Of a stretch of DNA of 39,848 bases, positions 19,963 to 27,597 are shown piece by piece; within the stretch, counting starts at the first letter, position 1, and every line of letters begins with the position of its first letter. The stretch is from NCBI GenBank assembly GCA_045646145.1, contig JAZRKE010000080.1, positions 1 to 39,848 of the forward strand, in the 5' to 3' direction. A model generated the notes under the pieces. That model saw nothing but the letters and a program-made list of their open reading frames with translations. It did no database searches and was not told the DNA's origin. Both the position numbers and the translations under genes were made by a program. The DNA is from SIG565 sp045646145 (GTDB taxonomy: Bacteria; Bacillota; Clostridia; Oscillospirales; Acutalibacteraceae).

Positions 19963-21570
19963 ATGAGAATTCAGTTTATAGGGGCAACCCATGAGGTTAC
20001 GGGTAGCTGCACTTTACTCGAAGTCGGTGGGAAATACTATTTAATCGACTGCGGAATGGAACAGGGCCGCGATGTTTTTCAAAACATATCCTTACCCGTT
20101 TTAGCGGCAGATATTGAGGCTGTGTTTCTAACCCACGCACATATCGACCATTCGGGAATGCTTCCTAAACTTTATAAGGACGGGTTCAGTGGCAGTATTT
20201 ACGCCACTGATGTTACCTGCGACCTTTGTAATATAATGCTACGCGACTGTGCGCATATTCAGGAGTCCGAAGCTCTCTGGCGCTCTAAAAAATCCTTAAG
20301 AACGGGAGGAGAGCCGATAGAGCCTGTTTACAATATGCAGGATGCAATAGGCGCAATTTCTCTTTTCCGCCGATGTAATTACGGTGAGATAATTCACCCT
20401 GCCGAAAACATTGAATTGCGCTTTAACGATATAGGACACTTACTCGGCTCGGCTTGCATCGAGCTCTGGCTAAATGAAAACGGCACACACAAAAAAATCG
20501 TTTTTAGCGGAGATGTGGGAAACACTAACCAGAAAATCATCCGCGACCCTCAGTTTGTCGCCGATACCGATTATCTTGTTATTGAATCAACCTATGGAAA
20601 CCGTCTGCATTCTAAAGACAGAGGTAATGTTGAGGCTGAATTTGCAGAATACATCCAAAGAGCGCTCGATAGGGGCGGTAATGTTATTATTCCCTCCTTT
20701 GCCGTTGGCAGAACACAAGAAATGCTTTATCTTTTAAGAGAGATTAAGCAAAAGGGACTTATTAAAGGGCATCCGCACTTCCCCGTTTATGTTGACAGTC
20801 CGCTTGCTAATGAAGCCACCGCAATATTTATGCAGTGCAACCCTATTTGCTTTGATGATGAAACACTTTCGCTTGTAAATTCGGGCATCAACCCAATTTG
20901 GTTTGAGGATATAAGAATTTCTATGTCTTCGGACGAATCCAAGCTTATAAATTCCGACCCTACACCTAAAGTTATTATTTCAGCCAGTGGTATGTGTGAG
21001 GCAGGGCGCATTCGCCACCATCTAAAGCACAACCTTTGGAAGAATAATAATATTATACTGTTTGTAGGTTATCAGTCGGAGGGCTCACTAGGGCGTAAGC
21101 TTTTAGACGGAGCCGAAACGGTTACACTATTTGGCGAGGAAATCACGGTTAACGCTCAAATCTGTTCACTTCACGGCACCAGTGGCCATGCCGACCGCGA
21201 CGGTCTTGTTGCTTGGCTTAAAGGCTTTAAGCAAAAACCTAAGCTGATTTTCGTCAATCACGGCGACGATGAATCCTGTGAGGATTTCAAAACCCACCTG
21301 ACCGATATGGGCTACCGCGCCGAGGCACCCTATAGCGGCACCGAATACAATTTAGCAACGGGAAAAATGACCGTTTACGCCGAAGGCAAGACTATCGACC
21401 GCGTTAAAGTCTTTAAAGAGGACACGCGGGCAGACAGCATATATAAACAGCTTATTAAGGAGGCCGAAAGGCTTTTGGAAATTACTAAAAACCGACGCGG
21501 CAGACCTAATAAGGAAAATGCGCGACTGCGCTCACAGATTAATGAGCTTATATTAAAATGGAAAGACTGA
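19963..21570 (+). CDS. metallo-beta-lactamase/beta-CASP ribonuclease-like hydrolase
   Basis: 535 residues from ATG 19963, 6 bases behind AGGAGG; a TTG at 19945 comes before that site. MBL metal motifs: FLTHAHIDHSGMLPKL (HxHxDH), GHLLGSACIEL, FSGDVG. The beta-CASP region is seen in ESTYGNRLHSKDRG, PSFAVGRTQEMLYLL and ISASGMCEAGRIRHHL, and the RMMBL end in SLHGTSGHADRDGLVAWL and FVNHGDDES. Family members are two-zinc RNA-processing nucleases (CPSF73/Ysh1-like). The last ~60 residues are a charged extension. It is the first of a tight group with the LOG gene 16 bases downstream. RNA substrate unknown. Confidence 0.9.
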   Translation: MRIQFIGATHEVTGSCTLLEVGGKYYLIDCGMEQGRDVFQNISLPVLAADIEAVFLTHAHIDHSGMLPKLYKDGFSGSIYATDVTCDLCNIMLRDCAHIQESEALWRSKKSLRTGGEPIEPVYNMQDAIGAISLFRRCNYGEIIHPAENIELRFNDIGHLLGSACIELWLNENGTHKKIVFSGDVGNTNQKIIRDPQFVADTDYLVIESTYGNRLHSKDRGNVEAEFAEYIQRALDRGGNVIIPSFAVGRTQEMLYLLREIKQKGLIKGHPHFPVYVDSPLANEATAIFMQCNPICFDDETLSLVNSGINPIWFEDIRISMSSDESKLINSDPTPKVIISASGMCEAGRIRHHLKHNLWKNNNIILFVGYQSEGSLGRKLLDGAETVTLFGEEITVNAQICSLHGTSGHADRDGLVAWLKGFKQKPKLIFVNHGDDESCEDFKTHLTDMGYRAEAPYSGTEYNLATGKMTVYAEGKTIDRVKVFKEDTRADSIYKQLIKEAERLLEITKNRRGRPNKENARLRSQINELILKWKD

Positions 21571-21586
21571 TTCTGGAGGTACTTTT

Positions 21587-22168
21587 ATGAGAATATGTGT
21601 ATACGGGGCGGCGTCTCCCACAATAGACCCACACTTTATTGAAACTGTTGAAAAAATGGGTGAAATTATGGCTTCTCGCGGACATTCGCTGGTCTTCGGC
21701 GGCGGCGGTAACGGACTTATGGGTGCCGCAGCAAGAGGTGTTAAAAAAGGCGGCGGCTATATTTTAGGTGTTATTCCCGAATTTTTTAAAACCGAGGTAA
21801 TCGAGGCAATTTACGATAAGTGCGATAAGCTCGTTTACCCTGAAACTATGAGGGAAAGAAAGCAGATTATGGAAGATAATGCCGATGCATTTATAGTGGT
21901 GCCCGGAGGTATCGGTACATTTGAGGAGTTTTTCGAAATCCTCACCTTAAAACAGCTCTGCCGCCACGATAAACCTATAGCCATTTACAATATAAACGGC
22001 TATTATAACGAGTTAGAGCAGATGATGACGGCATCAATTTCCAAAAACTTTATTAAGGATAACTGCACTTCACTTTATAAGATTTCCGACGACCTCAATA
22101 CCCTCTTCGACTATATCGAAAACGATAAACTGGATATCAAGAGCGTCAAGCAACTTAAAGACGGATAA
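21587..22168 (+). CDS. LOG-family nucleotide phosphoribohydrolase (TIGR00730)
   Basis: 193 residues, Rossmann-like. The signatures are all there: ICVYGAASPTIDPHFIE, VFGGGGNGLMGAAARG (phosphate binding), MRERKQIMEDNADAFIVVPG and PGGIGTFEEFFE (catalytic Arg and Glu). The family cleaves nucleoside 5'-monophosphates to base and ribose 5-phosphate; in plants it activates cytokinins, in bacteria it is often nucleotide clean-up (YgdH/PpnN-like). CTGGAGGTAC site, 16 bases behind the ribonuclease gene, so both are likely one mRNA; RNA breakdown products could be the substrate, which is only inference. Confidence 0.92.
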   Translation: MRICVYGAASPTIDPHFIETVEKMGEIMASRGHSLVFGGGGNGLMGAAARGVKKGGGYILGVIPEFFKTEVIEAIYDKCDKLVYPETMRERKQIMEDNADAFIVVPGGIGTFEEFFEILTLKQLCRHDKPIAIYNINGYYNELEQMMTASISKNFIKDNCTSLYKISDDLNTLFDYIENDKLDIKSVKQLKDG

Positions 22169-22185
22169 AAATTTTCGGTGTAAAA

Positions 22186-22674
22186 ATGGAATTACCTAAA
22201 CGAAGACCGACTAGACTCAAAGCTTTTGATTATAGCCAAAACGGATATTATTTTATAACAATATGTACGCATAATAAACAGAAAATTTTATGTGATATCG
22301 TAGGGGAGGGTCTCTGCGCCCTCCCGCAAATAAAACTTACCGCTATCGGAAAAATTGTAAATACTTCAATAAATTATATAAACGAAAAATATAACAACAT
22401 ATTCGTCGAAAAATATGTTATTATGCCTAATCACCTGCATTTGTTAATTAAGATAGATAATTGCCAAACGGGAGGGCATGGAGACCCTCCCCTACAGATG
22501 TATAATGTAATTGGCAGATTCAAATCATTTACCGATAATAAATATAATTCTACTTTATGGCAACGCTCCTTCCACGACCATATAATTCGCGGGGAAAAGG
22601 ATTATAAAAAAATCTGGAATTATATTGACACAAATCCTTTAAAATGGCGTGAGGATTGCTTTTATACAGATTAA
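22186..22674 (+). CDS. REP-associated tyrosine transposase (Y1_Tnp, HUH)
   Basis: 162 residues. The RAYT/IS200-type HUH fold is clear: YYFITICTHNKQKI as strand 1, VIMPNHLHLLIKI with the HLH metal site, WQRSFHDHIIRGEKDYKKIW with the catalytic Tyr, and the C-terminal NPLKWREDCFY. It is a single-domain, single-strand nuclease thought to act on REP palindromes. Two such palindromes are found inside this gene (22300-22326 and 22469-22495), in opposite orientation, translated as GEGLCALPQ and GGHGDPPLQ, and a third at 23716. Start codon is 17 bases behind the LOG stop with a poor site. Intact by length. Confidence 0.9.
   Translation: MELPKRRPTRLKAFDYSQNGYYFITICTHNKQKILCDIVGEGLCALPQIKLTAIGKIVNTSINYINEKYNNIFVEKYVIMPNHLHLLIKIDNCQTGGHGDPPLQMYNVIGRFKSFTDNKYNSTLWQRSFHDHIIRGEKDYKKIWNYIDTNPLKWREDCFYTD
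22300..22326 (-). repeat. REP-like palindrome inside the transposase gene, copy 1
   Basis: 27 bases of the form GTAGGGGAGGG, an 8-base middle, CCCTCCCG. It matches the reverse complement of copy 2 at 24 of 27 positions; arms GGGAGGG/CCCTCCC can pair. Confidence 0.75.
22469..22495 (+). repeat. REP-like palindrome inside the transposase gene, copy 2
   Basis: CGGGAGGG, an 8-base middle, CCCTCCCCTAC, opposite orientation to copy 1, 142 bases away. Both insert a whole number of codons into the reading frame. Confidence 0.75.
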
Positions 22675-22678
22675 AAAG

Positions 22679-23004
22679 ACAGACTCAAAAAGGCTACTTC
22701 TCATAAGGATGATAAAAACCACGATGAATTTCATCGTGGTTTTTCTTATGTTTATCTGATAGAACCGGCATCGCATTTGTAAGTACAAATACTTTTGGGG
22801 GATACCCAAACCCTTTTACAACAAAGCGAAAAAAGCAAGTGATATTCTGTGCTGACGCACAGAGTGATATTTTATTCGCCCTAAAAACTGTCCGTAGGTC
22901 AATGTCACTATGCGAAAGCATAATATAACTGCGAAGCAATATAACTAGCCTTTGGCGAAATAAAACTGCGAGAATTCCCTTAGGGAAGTCTCACAAGAGT
23001 CTGT
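22679..23004. repeat. hairpin-array repeat element, no gene
   Basis: Bounded by ACAGACTC (22679-22686) and GAGTCTGT (22997-23004). Inside lie small palindromes with short loops: ACCACGATGA/TCATCGTGGT (22718-22740), TCTGTGC-TGAC-GCACAGA (22846-22863), TATGC-GAAA-GCATA, TGC-GAA-GCA, TTCCC-TTA-GGGAA, separated by direct repeats AGTGATATT (22839, 22863) and AATATAACT (22922, 22938). No convincing ORF. It resembles non-autonomous repeats scattered in gut Clostridia genomes. Confidence 0.6.
22714..22745 (+). terminator. terminator behind the transposase gene
   Basis: AAAAACCACGATGA and TCATCGTGGTTTTT form a 14-bp stem with a three-base loop, the second arm ending in five T. Usable in both directions. 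Confidence 0.75.
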
Positions 23005-23007
23005 TTT

Positions 23008-23205
23008 TTATTTTACATATTCAGCAATATCTTCTAATCCGCACTGCAACACTTCGCACAATTTATCAAGGGTTTTGGTTTCTACATTTTCGTTAGCTTT
23101 TAGGCGACGAACTGTCTTACTATCAATTCCGCATTTTTCTCTTAAAACATAGGTGGATATATTTTTATCCCTCATAGTTTTCCAAAGTCGATCAAAAACT
23201 ATCAT
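23008..23205 (-). CDS. small XRE/Cro-like HTH regulator
   Basis: 65 residues from ATG 23205, four bases behind AAGGAGGGGTT; a start 18 bases upstream would lie within the ribosome site. It is almost only a DNA-binding domain: LWKTMRDKNISTYVLREKCG, then IDSKTVRRLKANENVETKTL as the recognition helix region and the closing LDKLCEVLQCGLEDIAEY, the pattern of the YozG/Cro-like helix-turn-helix family. Divergent from the SLOG gene around a perfect inverted repeat (23231-23275). The repeat half-site ATATAACCCC recurs over its own start (23204), which suggests autoregulation and joint control of the pair. Confidence 0.85.
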   Translation of the reverse strand: MIVFDRLWKTMRDKNISTYVLREKCGIDSKTVRRLKANENVETKTLDKLCEVLQCGLEDIAEYVK

Positions 23206-23230
23206 ATAACCCCTCCTTGACAATACTTAT

Positions 23231-23275
23231 TATGGGGGTTATAATCATAAATATTAAGGGGATATAACCCCCATA
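23231..23275. promoter_or_regulatory. 13-bp perfect inverted repeat, operator candidate
   Basis: TATGGGGGTTATA (23231-23243) and TATAACCCCCATA (23263-23275) with a 19-base gap, centred between the divergent HTH and SLOG genes. The half-to-half distance of about three helix turns fits two dimers on one face of the DNA. Confidence 0.7.
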
Positions 23276-23298
23276 GCGTTTATTTAGGAGATTGCATT

Positions 23299-23715
23299 TT
23301 GAAGATATGTACTTTTTTCGGACACAAAAATTCTTCCGAGAAGATATATGACCGACTAAAATTTACCATAACGGATTTAATAGAAAACAAAAGTGTTAAA
23401 AATTTTCTGGTTGGTAATAACGGAATTTTCGATTCATTGGTTTATAGAGCACTTAAAGAATTATCCGAAAAATACGAAATTACATTTAATGTGGTTTTGG
23501 CATATTTTCCAAAGGATAAATATATTCCTGAAAACAGTATTCTTCCCGACGGATTTGAAAATTTTCCACCTAAATTTGCCATAGATAGACGCAACGAGTA
23601 TATGCTTAAAAAAGCTGATTTTGTGATATGCTATATAACACATTATACAGGTGGTGCAGGGAAATTCATAGAAAAAGCAAAAAGGAAAAATAAAATTGTT
23701 ATAAATATCGCATAA
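23299..23715 (+). CDS. SLOG/DUF1273-like nucleotide-binding protein
   Basis: 138 residues from TTG 23299, 8 bases behind TAGGAG. ICTFFGHKNSSEKIYDRL at the N-terminus and VGNNGIFDSLVYRALKEL match the Rossmann-like SLOG/DUF1273 fold; a second strand VVLAYFPKDKY and the DRRNEYMLKKADFVICYITH stretch, then TGGAGKFIEKAKRKNKIVIN complete it. Family members are thought to bind nucleotides or nucleotide-derived signals. The gene is paired with the HTH regulator and ends in its own terminator. Distinct from the LOG enzyme at 21587, though of the same superfamily. No catalytic Glu motif (PGGxGTxxE) is present, so a sensor role is more likely than hydrolysis. Confidence 0.75.
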   Translation: MKICTFFGHKNSSEKIYDRLKFTITDLIENKSVKNFLVGNNGIFDSLVYRALKELSEKYEITFNVVLAYFPKDKYIPENSILPDGFENFPPKFAIDRRNEYMLKKADFVICYITHYTGGAGKFIEKAKRKNKIVINIA

Positions 23716-23740
23716 CGGGAGGAGTAAACCCCTCCCCTAC
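23716..23740 (+). repeat. REP-like palindrome, copy 3
   Basis: CGGGAGG, a short middle, and CCCCTCCCCTAC, the same orientation as copy 2 and starting one base behind the SLOG stop codon. Confidence 0.7.
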
Positions 23741-23746
23741 AAAGAT

Positions 23747-23779
23747 AACACGGGCAAACACTGTCCGCCCGTGTTTTTA
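23747..23779 (+). terminator. terminator of the SLOG gene
   Basis: AACACGGGC (23747-23755) pairs with GCCCGTGTT (23767-23775), then TTTA. Another small hairpin, TGTGGC-GAA-GCCACA, follows at 23782-23796. Confidence 0.8.
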
Positions 23780-23810
23780 TATGTGGCGAAGCCACACCAC
23801 AACTATTATT

Positions 23811-23838
23811 TTTTCTCTATTATCTTTTCTCTATTATC
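23811..23838. repeat. exact tandem duplication of 14 bases
   Basis: TTTTCTCTATTATC occurs twice back to back, in the gap between the SLOG and ATPase terminators. No function apparent. Confidence 0.8.
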
Positions 23839-23840
23839 TA

Positions 23841-23874
23841 AAAAGGACTCAAGGGTTGAGTTGAGTCCTTTCTT
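23841..23874 (-). terminator. terminator of the P-type ATPase gene
   Basis: AAAGGACTCAA and TTGAGTCCTTT form an 11-bp stem with an 8-base loop; on the minus strand a T-run follows. Confidence 0.8.
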
Positions 23875-23875
23875 A

Positions 23876-26488
23876 TTAATGATGCTTCTTTATAAGTCCT
23901 AATGCCTTAGAAAGTTCCATAACAACTAGCGGAACGAAGATAAGGCCGAGGGCGATAAGATAATCGATAACGCCGAGTGTTACAAGTCCGAAAGCCTTAC
24001 CTACGGGGGTAAAGAGCACAAGCGCTACGAGTGCAGTGGATGCAAGTGCTGCTAAATTCAGATTTTTGTTTGTAAAGGGTCCGATTTTAAAGAGCGAATG
24101 CTCACTTCTCATATTGAATGCCTGAACTATCTGGCAAAGTGCTAAAACCATAAATGCCATGGTCTGACCGTATTCGATACTGCTTCTCTGCCAACCGATA
24201 TAGAAGCCGATAAGTGTTAATGCTGCGAACATACAACCCTGAAGCACTACACGAATACCGAGTCCATTTGCGAAAATGCCCTCGTTTTTGGGCTTAGGCT
24301 TTTTATCCATAACGTCGGCTTCAACCGCCTCCATACCGAGTGCAATAGCGGGCAGAGAGTCGGTTACAAGGTTAATCCAGAGTAGCTGCATAGAAAGCAG
24401 CGGAGTTTTATGCCATAATAGCATTGCCGCAAAAACGGTTATAACCTCACCGATATTGGTACCGAGTAAGAAGCCTACAACCTTTTTAATGTTGGCATAA
24501 ATGCCTCTGCCCTCACGGACGGCGTCTACTATGGTTGCAAAGTTATCGTCTGTCAGCGTCATATCGGCGGCACCCTTAGCAACATCGGTACCGGTAATAC
24601 CCATAGCGCAGCCGATATCAGCGGCTTTAAGGGCGGGCGCATCGTTAACACCATCGCCCGTCATAGACACAACCTGACCCTTTCTCTGCCAAGCCTTTAC
24701 TATGCGGATTTTATTTTCGGGCGATACACGGGCATATACAGAAATCTGCTCGATAACGGCGTCAAACTCGCTATCGGTCATATTATCGAGCTCGGTGCCT
24801 GTAATGGCGCGGTCGCCCTCCACTAAAATACCAAGCTCCCTGGCTATTGCCGATGCGGTAATTACGTGGTCGCCCGTAATCATAACGGGTTTAATACCTG
24901 CTCTGCGGCAGACTGCCACAGCTGCCGCTGCCTCAGGTCTGGGCGGATCTATCATACCCACAAGTCCCATAAAGGTAAGCCCTGTTTCGAGTGTCTCGGT
25001 GGTAATTTCACTCGGCAACTCGTCAATTTCCTTATAGCCTATAGCGAGAACTCTAAGAGCGTCTTCACTAAGAGCGTTGGTCATTTCCCTTGCGGCTTCA
25101 ATGTTACCTGCCACTGAGCGTTTTGCCATAACATCGAAAGCGCCTTTAACAATAACAATTTTCTTGCCGTCAATCTCATTCACGGTTGACATTAATTTTC
25201 TATCCGAATCGAACGGAATTTCAGCAAGACGAGGATATTGAGCATTCAGGTCCTCTGTGGTCATTCCGTTTTTGTATGCCGCTAATATAATAGCCGTTTC
25301 TGTCGGGTCGCCGATATGTTTTTCACCCTGCTCATTTACTATAACCGAACCGTCGGAACAGAGAGTTCCGTACATTAAAAGCTTTTTGATATTATCGGTG
25401 TTATCCGCCGAAATAAGCTCGGCTTCATCCATCCCGTCGAAATACGCCTTGGTAAGTGTCATTCGGTTTTGGGTGAGTGTTCCTGTTTTATCCGAACAGA
25501 TTATAGATGCGCCGCCCAGCGTTTCAACGGCAGGCAATTTTCTGATAAGCGCATTCTTCTTTACCATTCGCTGAACACCGATGGAAAGCACGATTGTAAC
25601 AATTGCGGGCAGTCCCTCAGGGATAGCCGACACAGCGAGAGACACGGAGGTCATAAATATATGAATGGGGTCTAAGTTATTGAGAAGTCCTACAATAAAT
25701 ATTATACCGCAGGCAGCCAAAGCCACAATACCTAAGTATTTGCCGAGCTGAGCGAGTTTTTGCTGAAGCGGTGTCTGAGAATCGGTCTCGCCGTCTAAAA
25801 GATTTGCAATTTTACCCATTTCGGTATCCATACCCGTAGCGGTTACGACGGCTAAAGCCGTGCCGTAGGTAATGCTGCAGCCCGAAAATACCATATTGGT
25901 GCGGTCGCCTATAGGTGCATCCTCTTTTATCTGAGCATTGGCATCCTTTTCACTCGGTACCGATTCACCCGTAAGCGCCGATTCCTCGGATTTAAGGCTT
26001 ACTGAATGAATCAGCCTTGCATCAGCAGGAACAAAATCGCCTGCCTCCAGGTGAATAATATCTCCGGGTACTAACTCGGCGGCATCAATTACCGTCTCAA
26101 CACCGTCGCGAATTACCCTCGCGTGTGGAGCCGACATATTTTTTAGCGCGTCGAGTGCCTTTTCTGCCTTGCCCTCCTGGTAAACACCCATAACGGCATT
26201 AAGAATTACTATGAGCACTATCAGTGCGGGTTCAAAAAGTTCTCCCCAATTTTGTTCAACGCAAATAACTGTAAAGGATACTATCGCCGCCGCGATTAGT
26301 ATTAAAATCATTACATCTTTAAATTGGTCAATAAAGCGCTGAAAATTCGTCTTTTTCTTCTTTTCCTTTAGCCTGTTTTCGCCGTACTTCTGAAGCCTTT
26401 CACGAGCTTCAGCCGCAGTTAAGCCGCTTTCCTTATTAGATGAAAGACTGCTTAAAAGTTCATTAGTTGGTTTACTGTGTGCTAACAT
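23876..26488 (-). CDS. cation-transporting P-type ATPase, Ca2+ (SERCA/PMCA-like) type
   Basis: 870 residues, full length for P2-type ATPases. The parts in order: cation-ATPase N-terminal domain (SGLTAAEARERLQKYGENRL), actuator motif ALTGESVPSEK, helix M4 with AIPEGLPAIVTIV, phosphorylation site CSDKTGTLTQNRM, nucleotide domain ending VMITGDH, hinge MTGDGVNDAPALKAADIG, M6 with INLVTDSLPAIALGME, and a four-helix C-terminal domain. PEGLPA with NLVTDSLPA is typical of calcium pumps, though Na+/K+ types are close. It exports the ion across the cell membrane at the cost of ATP. Start codon overlaps the hydrolase gene by 7 bases. Terminator at 23841. Confidence 0.93.
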   Translation of the reverse strand: MLAHSKPTNELLSSLSSNKESGLTAAEARERLQKYGENRLKEKKKKTNFQRFIDQFKDVMILILIAAAIVSFTVICVEQNWGELFEPALIVLIVILNAVMGVYQEGKAEKALDALKNMSAPHARVIRDGVETVIDAAELVPGDIIHLEAGDFVPADARLIHSVSLKSEESALTGESVPSEKDANAQIKEDAPIGDRTNMVFSGCSITYGTALAVVTATGMDTEMGKIANLLDGETDSQTPLQQKLAQLGKYLGIVALAACGIIFIVGLLNNLDPIHIFMTSVSLAVSAIPEGLPAIVTIVLSIGVQRMVKKNALIRKLPAVETLGGASIICSDKTGTLTQNRMTLTKAYFDGMDEAELISADNTDNIKKLLMYGTLCSDGSVIVNEQGEKHIGDPTETAIILAAYKNGMTTEDLNAQYPRLAEIPFDSDRKLMSTVNEIDGKKIVIVKGAFDVMAKRSVAGNIEAAREMTNALSEDALRVLAIGYKEIDELPSEITTETLETGLTFMGLVGMIDPPRPEAAAAVAVCRRAGIKPVMITGDHVITASAIARELGILVEGDRAITGTELDNMTDSEFDAVIEQISVYARVSPENKIRIVKAWQRKGQVVSMTGDGVNDAPALKAADIGCAMGITGTDVAKGAADMTLTDDNFATIVDAVREGRGIYANIKKVVGFLLGTNIGEVITVFAAMLLWHKTPLLSMQLLWINLVTDSLPAIALGMEAVEADVMDKKPKPKNEGIFANGLGIRVVLQGCMFAALTLIGFYIGWQRSSIEYGQTMAFMVLALCQIVQAFNMRSEHSLFKIGPFTNKNLNLAALASTALVALVLFTPVGKAFGLVTLGVIDYLIALGLIFVPLVVMELSKALGLIKKHH

Positions 26489-27453
26489 TTGTCAAACTCC
26501 CTCCAAAATTTTATAATGGCGTTTTCGTAGCCGAGCCTATCCTGGGTATATGATGTACCGTGCTGAGCGCCCGGAACGATAAAAAGCCTTTTTTGTGCAG
26601 TACATGCTTTATAATTTTCATAGGTCATTTCTATCGGCACAAAACGGTCGTCGGTGCCGTGAATAAAGAGCACAGGTACCGTGTTTTCCGCCAGAGCCTC
26701 GGTTGTGCTGTAGGAATCGGCGGAAACCTCAATTTTGCGCATACAAAGGTCATTTGCCGCCGCGTTATAAAGCCCATACGGAATTTTTAAATTGTTCTGC
26801 GCAACATGCCGCCAAATAGCGTGGGGCGAAGTAAATCCGCAGTCGGCAATAATTCCGCGAACCGTATCGGGCAGTTCCCCGCCCGATGCCATTAAAACGG
26901 TGGTGGCTCCCATTGAAATTCCACAAAGATAAATGGGCAAGTTCTTTGTTTTTTCATTCACCCATTTTACCCAGTTTGCACAGTCGTAACGCTCCAATAG
27001 ACCGAAACCGATGTAATCTCCGCCGCTTGACCCTTGAGCGCGTTGCTCGGCATAGAGCACCGCACAGCCATTTTTGTGCCAGAAGGGTGAGATTAATCCA
27101 AAATCCTGACTCCAGAATGAGCGCCAGCCGTGCATAGCAATAATTATGCGCTGTGGGTTCTCCGGACAGTACCAGTGTCCCACAAGCTCGGTGCCGTCAA
27201 AAGCCGTAACAGTTACCGTTTCCATAGGCTTTTTTTGGAGTTCCTCCGCCGCATTTATAAGTGTTTCGGCAACTTCCGAGAGGTTGTTCGAGCCGCTTAT
27301 AAGCCTTTTTCCGCGCTCGGTAGCCTTTGGAGTCTTGCGGTCAAGCGCTATTTCGACCAGTTTCTTCGCGCTCATAACATACGCCGTAGCCGTAGCCGCC
27401 GCCAAAGCGGTGATACCGGTACCAATAAGTAAATTTTTTGTGGATTTTTTCAT
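26482..27453 (-). CDS. alpha/beta hydrolase with N-terminal membrane anchor
   Basis: 323 residues. Residues ~7-28 (LLIGTGITALAAATATAYVM) form an uncleaved helix. The hydrolase fold follows: IIAMHGWRSFW with the oxyanion His-Gly, the nucleophile elbow CGISMGATTVLMA, acid Asp in HGTDDRFVP, and His in PGAQHGTSY, so the triad is complete. It looks like the family of YqkD/BEM46-like hydrolases whose substrates are unknown. AGGAGG site. It ends 7 bases inside the start of the P-type ATPase, so the two are cotranslated; a link in function is not evident. Confidence 0.85.
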   Translation of the reverse strand: MKKSTKNLLIGTGITALAAATATAYVMSAKKLVEIALDRKTPKATERGKRLISGSNNLSEVAETLINAAEELQKKPMETVTVTAFDGTELVGHWYCPENPQRIIIAMHGWRSFWSQDFGLISPFWHKNGCAVLYAEQRAQGSSGGDYIGFGLLERYDCANWVKWVNEKTKNLPIYLCGISMGATTVLMASGGELPDTVRGIIADCGFTSPHAIWRHVAQNNLKIPYGLYNAAANDLCMRKIEVSADSYSTTEALAENTVPVLFIHGTDDRFVPIEMTYENYKACTAQKRLFIVPGAQHGTSYTQDRLGYENAIIKFWREFDKC

Positions 27454-27539
27454 AAAAGCCTCCTACAAATAATACCTATTATAAATTACCACATTTTAAC
27501 TTAATTATCAATTAATAAATTGTAAATATGAAAAAAATC

Positions 27540-27568
27540 TTGACATTTTACTTGGTTTTTAAGACAAT
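27540..27568 (+). promoter_or_regulatory. probable promoter of the NhaC-family gene
   Basis: TTGACA (27540-27545), a 17-base spacer and GACAAT (27563-27568), 30 bases before the ATG. Confidence 0.5.
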
Positions 27569-27597
27569 TACTACAGTATGTTTTTAAGGAGAATATT

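Noticed and set aside
23299..23715. SLOG protein as a second LOG phosphoribohydrolase
   Set aside because: The PGGxGTxxE catalytic motif of LOG enzymes is missing, and the conserved strands fit DUF1273-like proteins better.
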